From NCBI GenBank assembly GCA_031216445.1, contig CM062210.1, forward strand, positions 13,155,501-13,219,500: a stretch of DNA of 64,000 nucleotides, in the 5' to 3' direction. Under the pieces are notes generated by a model that was given only the letters and a program-made list of their open reading frames with translations, searched no databases and was not told the origin of the DNA. Below, piece by piece: positions 1 through 12,022 of the stretch (the stretch's first letter is position 1; each line of letters begins with the position of its first letter). Origin of the DNA: Lateolabrax maculatus (taxonomy: Eukaryota > Chordata > Actinopteri > Acropomatiformes > Lateolabracidae). The position numbers and the translations under genes were made by a program.

Positions 1-559
1 GTCATGATCCTTCCCATGATGCAACTTGACAGCATTTTTTATTAGACAAACAAAATGAGTTATTGGAAAAAAGATATTATTTTTAACACCGCGATATTGA
101 TCTCTGTACTCACACATCCGTGCATGAGGGTGTGTGTGTGCACATGTGGCCACTAGATGGAAGAATGCAGCTTCACTACATGACTGAAGCCTCTCCAGTT
201 GTGCATGTGGGAGTTTGTGCCCTGCAAGATTCATCTCAGCTGTCACTCCAGCAAAGCTCGGCCTGTGAAGTCCCAGAAAAATTGAACAGTCACTGATAGA
301 AACTGCACAACTCCGACAAATACGGAGCTCCCCACCCAGCTCATTTTTTCCTCCCTCTCACACTTTCTGTTTTGTGTTCCTCTCCCGTTTTTCTGTTCCT
401 CACCGTTTTCTCTCCCTGATGTGCAGGCACACATGCAAGACTGAGAGAGAGGGAGAGCATTCATTACTCAGGGTGAAAATACATGGCGCACATTCTCTGC
501 CATAGGTGAAATCCTCTTCGGAAGTCAGTGATCTCAACACCTGCCCATGGCTGATATGG

Positions 560-598
560 TTGTGTGTGTGTGTGTGTGTGCGTGTGTGTGTGCGTGTG
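560..598. repeat. (TG)n microsatellite, interrupted
   Basis: Alternating TG with a few CG interruptions. Confidence 0.95.
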
Positions 599-698
599 AA
601 TTGCCTGGGCCTTTGAGAGGAGCACTCTCGGTGACGGCTTACAGAGAGACAGAATGAGGACGTCACAGGTGAGTGAATTTGCTCAAACTGACAGGTGT

Positions 699-867
699 AC
701 ACACACACACACACACACACAGACACACACACACACAGACACACATCCTTTCTCTCACACACATGCAATCATGCCTCTGAGACATACATTCTCTACGTTT
801 CTCTCTCTTTCTCTCTCTCTCTCACACACACACATACACACACATACACACACACACACACACACAC
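699..867. repeat. compound (CA)n / (CT)n microsatellite cluster
   Basis: CA array at 699-746, then a CT-rich tract (796-822) running directly into a second CA array with TACA variants (822-867). Short open frames here encode only Thr-His repeats. Confidence 0.95.
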
Positions 868-3800
868 TGATAAAGCTAGGTGGGAGCCAGCTGGGTCCTC
901 TGCAGCAACACCATCCCACATGAATAACCAAGGCTTCTTCTCTGCAGCATTGACTATTCAATACCTGACAGGACACCTTCTGGTGTGCATGTGCGTGTGC
1001 GCATGTGACAGAAAACCATCCACATATGAGCGTGCCTTTAATTGCATGTGTCCATGTCAGTCATAGTCGAAGTGAACCAGGGTGGAAAGTGAAGAGAAGA
1101 AACAGAGAGAAGAAGCGGTGCAACAAGCCGATTGATTAGCAATAATGTAACGCTGTGTTGATCACCATTGGTTTACTCCCTTTGCTCCAGTGCTGCTCTA
1201 CAAGGAGTGTTGGGTCAAGTTCAATTAGGACAGAAGTACATCTAGAGCTGGATTTGCTCACAAGCACCGAGAAAAGTCAGATAAGCATTATGAAGGCAGT
1301 GTTCCAGCTGCCTCAAGACTTGGTGCACCCGAGGTAAGCATAATTTTAATGGCACCACAGAGACATCTGAGTGCAAAATACTCAATCATCTCGGTATGGT
1401 TTTAGTGTTATTGATGGATTCTGTTCAGCATGGTGAAAGGTGCCCTGGTTGTGCTTTGTTCTGCATACTGGATCGAATTCAGTGACTGCTGTGTCAATAA
1501 AGTAAAAAGCGTCTTTTTAAAAACCTCTTCCTGTGCGCAGGTTCATGTTGAGGCAGGTCCAGCGACGGTCAGGAGTTCACAGATCTGTTCAAACAGTTGC
1601 TGTCTAACATTTAGTTTGATTTTTTTTAGGCAAGCTGGCCGCACGGCTCTAGGGATGGAAACGTCGGTCTGTCGGTTGATCAGTCCACTGAAACATCCCA
1701 ACAACTATTAGAAGAATAACCATGAAATTTTCTTCTCTAAGGGGAAATTGTCATAAGTGTAATGAGCTCAAAATTGTATTTTGTCCAGTGCTGATTTAAA
1801 TCCAAATACCTGCAAAACTAACGAGATTCCCAACAGCCTCCGATGTGTTTGGTGCTTAATAGCAAATGTTAGCCTGCGAAGACGGTGACGTTTTCTGCTC
1901 TGAGGTTTTCCATCACTACTGATTTTCTCTGGCTGTTTTCTGCTGTATTAATAATAATTAGTACCCTGGGAAAGAATTCTTGGCAGGGATCAAATTGAAA
2001 CATCTTGCCACTTCCCGCAGGTGTAAATGAGCCATGATAACACCCATGTCAAACAGTAGTGAACATCCTGCTGCGGGGAGGCTTCCTGCTGTATTTTTTT
2101 CCTCCTTCTGTAACCTGGTTGGTAGACGCGGCAGGATGTGTGACAGCGAGTCAAACGAGAAATGAGAGGTACATGCACTTGATTCAAATAAGTGGGGATT
2201 TGGACCAGACTGCTCGAGTTTGTCTGTTTGCCTGCAAAAGCCTGTTTTTTTCTGCCTTCTCCTCTCCTGTACTTAATCTCTTCTTCATCTCATTTTAGTC
2301 CTCTGCCATTTTGCCTCCATAATAACACTTTATCCTTCTCTTTACCTCTCGGGGCAGCTTCTGAATCGTGAAGAAGCTCGGCGCACACTGTTAGCCACTA
2401 AAACACAAACCCGACATTTCCACTTCAGTAATCTATCCACACGCGCAATCTTAGCCTTTATTATTTAACATACTATAATGCAGTATAAGGTAAATCAAAG
2501 CAGCCCATATGAGCCGAACTTTATCGTGTCCCTGAACAGGGCCCTAATTTCAGCTGTCAGCTGTAGCAGGCACATTTGACAAACTCCTCTTAGCTAATGA
2601 AAAATAGAAGCTTTTTTAGATTCTCCTTTTTTTTTTTTTTTTTTTTTTAGGAAGACAACATTTTCTGGGGCATTTCTCAATTTACATTATTTTTTCATAA
2701 CTCAAAAGAGTAATCTAAAGTTTTTTCAAGTTTTTCTGATATGTTGTTTCCGAGACCTTGCCCTTCTACTGCGGCTGCAACTACGCACATAGTTAGCTAC
2801 AATATTATGCCTGAAAGTTCTCCATCTTTTGTCTCCTTGCCCTTCACCATTTCTTCTTTACCCTTCTTCTCCTACCTTTCCATCTTCCTCGCTTGTCCAT
2901 CCCGCGGTTCCTCCTTCCGCCTCCCTTCTCCTTCAGGCTCCACCCTTCCCTTTCAGACGAGAGCATTAATTTCTCAAGGTCTATCTGTGGCACACAGTGG
3001 CTCCACGGAGCTTCACTTCTCCTTAAACACAAATTGATTTCACGCTCAAATCCTCGGAGTATAAATCACAGACCCTCCACCTGCTCCCCACTATGTCTCT
3101 GTCTGCTTCTTTTTCCCTTATTTCTCACTTTGTGTGTCCCCTTCACGTCCTCCCAGGCTCTCTGCTGACATGCACCTGCGCGCGCGTACACGGTGTACAC
3201 ACACACACACACACGCGTCTTTGAGTTTCGCCTGCGGCGTGATGGCTGAATGGGCAGGGACGCTATGAGAGTTAGAAGGAGAGTAAGCTGGGAGAGAGGG
3301 AGTGAAACAGTGAAGGCCAGAGGCATCTGAAGGGTGGAACAGGGCAGTTTTCTAGAAAGGCTGTGCGTAGGAAAATTGAGGAGCTATTTTCATGCCACAT
3401 TAAGTTACACCAGCCTTCCACTATGTGCTCAGACAGAGGAGGCTTGCCTCTATTGAGAAGGCTAATAATCAACGCAATGGAGTTATTACCCAACACTGCA
3501 TTTCACAGGCCTAACCCAGACAGGATCAAAGAAGGGGAAGGGAGGGAGAGAGGAGGGGGAGACATCAATTCCAATGTATTGTAACAAATGCTGCTACCTC
3601 CAGCTCAGCCTCATTCATTTAATATGCTTCGAGTTCAGTTCAATCTCAGAATGGATATCTGGATGAATGAAATCAAAGTTGCAGGGGGCGACACAGAAAG
3701 GTAACAAAACAATGGGAAAAATACAAAATGGGAATTTCTATTACTGCATCTTTGATGTCTGTCCACTGTCGTTAACATGACAGTAGAGGCTGGTGGGTGT

Positions 3801-5763
3801 GGATTTAAATGTCTGTATTATTATAATAAACACCGCTCTAACCACATCCCACTGCTGTCACTCTGGAGCAACATCACACTTACATATTAAGCCCCCCGTC
3901 ATGCCTATACATGCCTATCACTGCTCGGCTGTGTAAGTACATTAACTTCCGAGCATCTGAAAGGGGTCATTATCAGCAGAAGAGTGAACGGGGCTGATAT
4001 CCAAAACATTATCATACAACATGTTCCCGCACGCCTGTCAGTCAAGTCCCCGGCGAATATGTTTGTGTGAACAGATGACGGTATCAAGATGTTAAGTGTT
4101 GCTTGTCAGCCAGGGGACACAACAGTGGTAAATTGTCTGTGTAAAAGCCGTCTCAATTTATTGACATTGTTAGCATTGCGTTGTGTCTCTAATATCTCTA
4201 GAGCGCTGACAATACCGCTGTATGGACAGTATATTATGGCTCTAAAAGATGCAAGTCAAAGTATATTATTGTATGTGCTCCAACTCACACGTAGAGAGCA
4301 TACTGCATACTGATTGTGACTATAGCTGAAATATTAATGTGTCCCAAATGTCTCCCAAAAGGAGGGTATCTCTTCCTACTGTTTTATTTTCAAAATTTGA
4401 AATGGTAAATAAACTGGTGAGAGAACTACATTTCATTTGGTACCAACATAAACAGAAATAGCAGTTTTTAACAAGATGTTTTTCTCATATAGAATACGAT
4501 ATAGACAATATAAAATGTGAGAGTGCAGGGGGTCAGGCAACGACAGCCTATAAAGAGGATGTTAAAATACCCATAAACTCCCATAAAATGCATCTACTGT
4601 GTTCTGTACCTGCAGGTGTAGTGACAACAGCATGAGCGTCTGTAAATTATAGTGCAATCCAAAGCAACAGCTCTGAAATTGATACAGTAGTTTAAGCTAC
4701 TGTGCCAGCTATTTAGTACTGTGCTTCCAAAACACTGGAAGGTTTTAGAGAAACACATTTCAATATAATAGTTCCAAATAAAAGCAGCAGCATCTGGACT
4801 TTTAGCATGTAGTATACGTCACACCCCAAAAGCCTGCATCCTACACTTTCCATAATGCCATTTGATACCATTGACACTTCCTACCAGATGAACACTACAA
4901 ACTCCACACCCCTAGTTTGTAATACAGGTTTTCTGTTGAAGTCTCAAATCGATACTGATCTGGGTTATTTTCTTAGTCTTTAGAAAGCTCCTCCAGAGCC
5001 ACAAAAGACATTATACAACTGGTTTGGAGGCTGTATAGTAAACCAAACTGGATTATATTATTACTGATATTTTAAAGGTGTTCATCTTATTTTGTCTACT
5101 GAATTGACAATTTGAATTGAATTGACACTTTGCAGATACAGCCTGAATTTGGTCATTCAAAGCCTTCTGAGGTATTGTTTGTTGTAGAGTAACTATGGGA
5201 TTGCTTTATATGACACAGGCATTCATGTTTTTGTACATCGTCCCCTTGTACATTCAACGTATATTTACAGTATTCACTTTTCATCTTCTAAAATGATATT
5301 TGTACTGAGTAAGCATCTCTTGGTTTTACCAGATTGGATATGTGTGAACTTCATCACCTCTTAATACTATTTCCATTTTTTTACAGAATTGTTTTAAAAG
5401 TGTGGCTCAGAAACTGAAGGAGGGCTGCAAGAAGGAAAATGTTCTGGCACCATGCTATTAACTCTGTTAGATCTTCAAAGCCACCTGAAACCGTTTGAAC
5501 AAAAGACAGGCGGCAAGAAAGAGCAAAAACATGTGAATTAATCTAAAACACATCAAAGTGTATCAGATTAACGCACACATACACCACATGATAAAATTTT
5601 CCTTTTGAGAAAAATGCTTTATACAACGAACATGCGAACAAAAAGAGAGTTGCAAAACCTAGAGTTGCTAATTCAGGAACGAACTGGACGTCCCGGGCTA
5701 AAACCTCATTATTAAAATGATCAACAATAGTGGAGACCACGGCGTTTGATTGCAAAGAGTATT

Positions 5764-5769
5764 TTTATT
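5764..5769 (-). terminator. candidate polyadenylation signal AATAAA (distal)
   Basis: A canonical AATAAA lies on the minus strand about 2.25 kb after the ctnnd2 stop. The following sense sequence contains a short G/T-rich patch. Long 3' UTRs are common for neuronal genes, so this is a plausible distal site. A variant ATTAAA at 7112-7107 lies in between. Confidence 0.3.
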
Positions 5770-6177
5770 TTTCCTTGTGTTCAAGTACGGTCCTCTCTCA
5801 GCAGGGTCATCTAAGAAGCATGGACACACAATAACACACAACTCGCACCAGAGCCTGAGCATCTTCAGGTGGGATTTCTCTTTTGCCTCGATTGGGTTGG
5901 GGTTGGGGTGGGGGGGGGGCCTGATCAACAGCTTCCACGTTTAGGTCAAGTGAACAAGAGTCCTGTTGTACACCACATAATCATTTTTTCTCTGCAAACA
6001 TGTGTTGCATTTAGTGACACTGACATCTGCACATAAAAATTATATATATATTTATATTTATATTCATATATTCATAGATTTGTCATTCTATATCAGCAAT
6101 TCATTCTAGTGATTTTTACCTTGGTTTTTCATGTTGTAAAACTGGACAAAGTGTCGGTAGGAATGCCTTGTTTGGAC

Positions 6178-6370
6178 ACGGATTTACACAGGAACACACA
6201 CGCACATACACGCAACAGAGGCATACACACACTACTACACACATGCATGCATAGATACACTCGCTCAAGTTTACGTGTACACACACGGGCCACACATTCT
6301 GTCACATACATGCACACGTACACAAACGCACGCATACATGTGTCCCCACACACGCACGTCCACACATGCT
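6178..6370. repeat. degenerate CA-rich tract
   Basis: ACAC-rich sequence with many CG, TG and CAT interruptions over about 190 bp, consistent with an old, decayed CA microsatellite. It lies 3' of ctnnd2. Confidence 0.7.
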
Positions 6371-7399
6371 CAGCCAACAGAGAGAGGCAGGTCTGTACAT
6401 CTATGGGAGGGAGATGTTACCCATGATCCCCAGCAATAAGTACGGTTTCACCTGATCAAAACACAAGAAAATAAGAGTTACAAACAGCAGAGGGATTCAT
6501 CCAGTCATTGTCTGTAAACTTCAACAGAATGTCCCTTTAAAGTCTTTTAGGACTGGCCCACGAGGTGTCAAAGTTTGGCACAATGTCATGTCTCTCTCTT
6601 TTTCTTTAGCTCTACTGTACACTGAGATGTACAATATTCATATTGGCTCTTGTTGGACGGACCAGTTTTTATGCACAAGTGATGATGAGAAACCACTGAA
6701 AGTTGACATGGTCAAACAAATCAGCTCCCCAAAAAGGAAAAGACAACCCTTTCCAAAGACAGAGAGTGTGCTTTAAACATACACATATATTCTTTAGGCA
6801 GTGAAAAAGCACTTTTTGTTGACGGGTACTCTGGAGCGATGCTGCTCTGCCAATCTGATGCTCTGGCAGCCTTGCACTGCTCTTGACGGTTGAGCATGTC
6901 CACAACGAAATTCACTTGATGGAGAGAGAAAAACACAAATACTGCAGGGTTTCCTCTCTGAATAGGACAAGGGCAAAACAAAGGTGTCCACTGACATCCG
7001 TCCTGACAAGGTCTGTCTTCTCTGCGTCTTGTGTTCACATTTCACTTATTTTTGTTGCTTTTGTTGTTTCAGTCAGTTGTCACTCATGGAATTTCTTTTT
7101 TTTTTTTTTAATAAGTGGCCCCATCGAAAACATGTGTAATATACACACTATATCACCTTTGAACTGTACACAGAAAATAAAAATGCTTTTGTGAAAGTGA
7201 AAATTTAGAAAAGTACAAATAAAAAAAAAAAGATGTAAAAGAATGATGTCTACTGAAGATGACATTCCTTAAAAACAAACTCAGAAGCTTCTGTAGGCGG
7301 CAAGGCCATGGCAACAAAAAAGGGGAGATAAAAGCAGTGCTACGTTTGTCACTTGGGTGAAATGGTAAACATCCACTTCTTGCCTTGTGCGTGATGTGC

Positions 7400-8015
7400 T
7401 TTCATCTTTTTCTGTGCTTTTATTCCTCCTGACCTCCTCAAGAACCCTCATGCCATCTTTGTGTCTGCTCTCTTCCTCGCTGTCTTCAACAAAAGGGTCA
7501 GGGCATTTCCTGCTCCTAAAGAGTAAGAGCTCACCCTCATCTGCTCCCCATTATTTCTTGATGCGGTCTCTCTCGTCCTCTCTAGGCCGCTGCGTACTCT
7601 CTCCGCCTGGTCGTTTTATCTCTTTCTATTGTCACCTGCCCACTCCTCTTTCACCATTTTAAACACACTTCTACATATCTACTCCCACCTAATTCACTCA
7701 CCGGTGCAATGGAGCTGACTTTGAAGAAATGAAGCGGTCTGGGAAAAAAAAAAAAAAAAAAACAGAGGGAAATGTCGGCATGCACATGCACAGTCTCTCT
7801 TTGTCACTCAACCTGACTTCAGCTTTGAACCCCATCTAGCGCTGTCTTTCCCCTTATTTAAGAGGACACAAATTTCCTGCCACTGGCTACAAGTTACCGT
7901 TTCAACATGCCACGCTGTCCCCTTGTGTTAATCTGCTGTTGATCGCTTGCAAAAATAATCCCTTTCACACACGCACACACAGACTCTCTCTTGCCCCCCC
8001 ATCATCATAGTCTAA
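7400..8015 (-). other. ctnnd2: probable proximal 3' UTR of ctnnd2
   Basis: This is the sequence after the TAG stop on the minus strand, down to the region just past the first canonical AATAAA (7424-7419). It holds no open frame of interest, a poly-A run on the plus strand at 7744-7762 (U run in the mRNA) and pyrimidine-rich stretches. The true 3' end is not fixed by sequence alone. An ATTAAA at 7112-7107 and an AATAAA at 5769-5764 would give 3' UTRs of about 0.9 and 2.3 kb. Confidence 0.4.
7419..7424 (-). terminator. candidate polyadenylation signal AATAAA (proximal)
   Basis: This is the first canonical AATAAA hexamer on the sense strand after the stop codon, about 590 nt downstream. No strong GU-rich element is obvious in the next 40 nt, so its use is uncertain. 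Confidence 0.35.
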
Positions 8016-8435
8016 CTAGACCCAGGAGTCAGGCGAGGCCGGGTAGTGGCTGGTCTCGTAGTTTAGTTCGCTGTATGGCCGAGAGGCCGAGTAGAAGTCT
8101 ACGTAGTTGCCGGTGGATTTGAGGCCCAGATGCATGCGCAGGTCTTCCCGCGGGTCTCGGGGTGGTCCGGCAGTGCTCGGGGGCTGCTGGGGTTGGGCCT
8201 GAGGCTGGGCCTGCGCCTGGACTGGCGGCTGTGGCTGGGATGGTGGAGGTGGAGGTACCTGGTCCTCGTAGTAGACCTCGTCAAAGCTCCGACTCTGGCT
8301 GTGAGGTGGAGGCTGCGGCGGCTGAGGCTGGGGGAAGGAAGGAGGGGGAGGGTAGGGGTCGTAGTCTTTTAGCACGGATGCTGACGGGCTGTCCTGCTGG
8401 GGCTGGGGGGGCACGACGCAGGGCTGGGCCGGAGC
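8016..8435 (-). CDS. ctnnd2: ctnnd2 exon K (last coding exon: Pro/Gln-rich segment and PDZ ligand)
   Basis: This 420-bp exon encodes residues 495-633 and a TAG stop at 8018-8016. The acceptor is CCACCAG|GCTCCG. The first 100 residues contain 33 Pro and 18 Gln, with runs such as PPPPP and the alternating QAQAQPQAQPQQ. The last 39 residues are the conserved delta-catenin end: MHLGLKSTGNYVDFYSASRP, then a tyrosine-rich stretch, ending ASPDSWV. DSWV is a class I PDZ-binding motif (Ser at -2, Val at 0), known in this family to bind scaffolds such as PSD-95, Erbin and S-SCAM. The island DEVYYEDQV is conserved with human DESFFEDQV. Coding GC content is far above the flanks. Confidence 0.97.
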   Translation of the reverse strand, partial: APAQPCVVPPQPQQDSPSASVLKDYDPYPPPPSFPQPQPPQPPPHSQSRSFDEVYYEDQVPPPPPSQPQPPVQAQAQPQAQPQQPPSTAGPPRDPREDLRMHLGLKSTGNYVDFYSASRPYSELNYETSHYPASPDSWV

Positions 8436-10122
8436 CTGGTGGGAGAGCGGTGGAAGTGGCGGAAAAGTGATGGGTGGGGGTGAGGTTCAGCAAGCAAGAA
8501 TGGAGCGTCATAGAAATATGGGTAGTGGGAGATAAAAGGTGGAGAGATTGGAGAGGAGAGTGTCAGGTAGAGAGTGAGTACATGGGGGAGTAAGGGTTTT
8601 AAAGGCAGGCAGTACGGGTAAAAAGGCTCAGATATGAATCAATTGGGAAGGGACTCATGCTGTGAATTCTATATTGCATGCAGGTATTGAAGGGGGCAAT
8701 TTATCCCTAACACTGTAACTCTCACAGCTAGTTGTGTGTGCTTATGTGTGTATGAGAACGCAGTCATATGCGTAAAAAACGTTCGTTAACGCACCCATGT
8801 CAGTTATTTGGGTTGAGTTTAAAGTGCTAAAACCAAAGTTTATATCCGTAGAAAGGAACTTATACATTAATTATGTATTTAAAACAGATTATCAAGAAAG
8901 CAAATTGTAAATTCTAATCTCCCTACTCAAAGGCTATGATGCTTTCTGTTACCCCTCCATCTTCACCGGCAGAGTCATTAAACAGAAGAAAATAATTAGC
9001 GCAATCAACCGAGGTAATGATTTTAATTGCCAGTCGGGTGTGGTTGCAGGTTGCAGTGGTTAGACGCTGCCTGAGATGAGGGCGTGTCTCTACTGCACAC
9101 TCTGCCGGTCCATCTCTTATCACAGTGAGACACCTTATTTGTGCGTGTGTGTGTGTGTGCGCGCCTCTTCCATCCTGCTGCTATCTCTCCTAATAACAAC
9201 CTTGTCATGACAGCATAAGCCAATTTATGAGAGTGCTGACGACATGCATGCACTGCTTAATCCTGCTGTGTTCCTGTGTGTACGTATATAAGTGTGTGTA
9301 GCACGGTTATAGACTGCCATTAACTCACCTGGTTTTGCTTGATATCATCACTGGCAGTCAGGTAAGAGTTTCGGAACAACGTTGATGTCCCACAGGACAC
9401 TTGAACTGGATGGATGGGGGACAAGAAAAAAAAAGAGATAACACCTTTATTAGTACCATTACTGCTGCTAATATTAATAATTCAAAGACCAACAAAACTG
9501 TGGGAATCTCCACAATTGGCTTATTCAAAAATCAGCTAATGAGAGTCCGAGGCTTCCTGCAGTTTGTCTAAAAGTTTGGCAATTAGTCTGTCCCTCGTGA
9601 TCTCAAGGAAACATTGTGAGAGAAAGACAAAAAAAATTGAGAATGAAAGAATAGAAAAGAGACCAATAGATATAAAGAGAAACAGAGACAATGGAATAGA
9701 GAGAGAGGAATTAAAAAAAAAGAGAGGAGGGAGATACTGGATAGATACTGGGCAGAAAGACTGGCAAAGATAGAGAAAAAAAGTAAGAGTAAGAGAAGAA
9801 AAATAGAGTGAGGCTGAAAAAAAGGCAGACAGGAGGAGAAAGCGAGAGAAGGAATATAGCGAATGAAAACAGAAGAAAAAGAAAGATAAAGAGGGGGATA
9901 AAATAGAATCATTTAATTCTTCTCTGTCTCTCCATCGCACACACACGCACACGCACACACACACACATGCACACGCGCACCTGCCATGCCGTCTTTCCGG
10001 GATGTGTGCTCTCCTTTGTTGCTATGGAAACCAGCGTTGGTTGCCGTGGAATCGTAGTCCATCTTGCGTTCCTTCAGACTCATCATCTCTCTGGGGGAGG
10101 CTGGAGCGCTCGCTACAAGCAT

Positions 10123-10195
<73 letters not shown>

Positions 10196-11974
10196 AAATA
10201 ATGAGCAATAAACCCAGAACAGCATGTGCCTTCACACTCTGCATGCTTATATTTGTGTGTGTGTGTGTGTCTTGGTCTTTCAAGGTGCACAGTTATTATT
10301 CATCATTTAGCTTGTCGGCATAAAGGGTCACCTCACAAACGCATACACCAGATTTTGGACACACTATTTGAATATCAAATTTCACATCTGGTATAATTCT
10401 TCTCAATTCAGACAATGTACTCCTTTTTTTCTTCACGTGTTTATAGCTCATGTGAAACATCCAGATCTGAAACTGGCAAGCTACACATAAACATAAACTA
10501 ACAGCTTGTGCAGCAGTGAGCTCAACTTGGCTTGTGGCACACTGCACAACTGAACACTGGACATCAAACCAACTAACGAACAGGCCTAATGTTCTGTAAT
10601 GTAATGTGCCTGAACTCGAACAATGTCATGACTGCCCAAATAACCTGAAATCCCGCAAAAGGCGGAGCTCTCAGCAGCAATATATAACGTACACTTAATG
10701 AATCTACGCGTGCATCCATTCACACACACACAACCTCACAAACACTTGACCTCCATGGCAAATTTTGGCCTCATAGGTATAAAGTCGCGGTTAATATAGG
10801 GTGGGCACAGCTTTGTGGACCAATGAACGATTCGATATTTGAGGACCAATGAACTGATGGACCAACAGAATGAGATTGCGGGGGCGTACCCCACCACTGA
10901 AAAAGGATGCTCTGCTGAGTCCAGTGACGCCACACAAGTGTGTTCGACAACAAACGGTTCATGAGTTATGACGGGGGGCGTGGTCAACGTGTGCAGGGCG
11001 GGGCAAACCGTCACTAATGAACGTGTCTTTGTGTATGTATGACTATCTGTGTGTGTGTCTTGATACAAAGTTCACACCTTGACACACAGACATTGACCTC
11101 CATGCCAAATTTCAGTCACCTAAACTGTGGCTGACAAATGGTGGGAACATTTTTGTGGACCGACCAACCAACAGAGCGACTTACAGAGCTGCTGGTCGCA
11201 ACTAAAAATACATGGAGGCAGTCCAATGTGATGCTGTAGTTTCCATACCATGTTAAAAAAACTTATGATGGTGATCGGATTTAAGTTCCTTTACCTGACT
11301 GCTCTTTAAATGGCTTTGACCAGTTGTAAACTACAGTACACTTTACAGCAGTGGGTACCAACCGAGTACTTTTAACTTTACAGTACAGCTGAGCGTGATG
11401 GTTGTTTTATTCTCAATCAACATCCGTCTGCTACTTCAAATTTATTTTACATCTTCAAACCTCACACTTTTTCTATTTCACTTTCTCAAGCTTTTAGACC
11501 AGATCTATTTTTTACACGTGACTGTATCACCACACACATGCCTGTGTGCACCCATACATAAACACACACGCACAGGCACGGACAGACTGTACATACTGTA
11601 CATATGGTGTTTTTTCCCATCTCTTTCTCTCTCACACACTCTCAACATGTCACAATGTAATCCCCTTATATCATACTTGTGCTTACTTAGGCCCTGTTAT
11701 CTTGACACATTGAATTGCCAGAATCCTTCCTAACTGTTTATCAGCCCATCCAGTCTGCTTAGCTAAACATTCCTGTAACTACCCACCACACGCATTATAT
11801 ACTGTATATACAGCATTTATAATTTATTACACTCAAAAGTGAACAACGTTCTAAAAATAAGCTCTTTGGACCCGTTCAACCCAACTTTGAGAATTACACA
11901 TGACTGTAGGACCTTAGCTACTGGAAAGAAACACAAGTGCATCAATACTCAATGTATGTGTGTAAATACCCAAC

Positions 11975-12022
<48 letters not shown>

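Larger units (their letters stand above)
1..5700. other. 3' flanking region, no gene recognised
   Basis: I found no coding exon or RNA gene here. The stretch holds TG/CA microsatellites (560-598, 699-746, 822-867), a CT tract (796-822), a long T run (2627-2649), a short CA repeat (3196-3216) and AT-rich unique-looking sequence. Short open frames here are microsatellite translations or random. Confidence 0.6.

Noticed and set aside
560..868. CRISPR-like or satellite array
   Set aside because: It consists only of dinucleotide microsatellites, with no repeat-spacer architecture.
7150..7225. AATAAA hexamers on the plus strand as the end of a convergent gene
   Set aside because: No plus-strand coding exon exists upstream of them. 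They lie in A-rich sequence, and on the gene strand they are T-rich.
8099..8511. Plus-strand and other-frame open frames over exon K
   Set aside because: They are shadows of the GC-rich, Pro/Gln-coding exon K. The true frame ends in DSWV with a stop.
11340..11370. hAT-like terminal inverted repeat (CAGTGGGTACCAACC)
   Set aside because: Only one weak end is visible. There is no partner end, no target duplication and no transposase.
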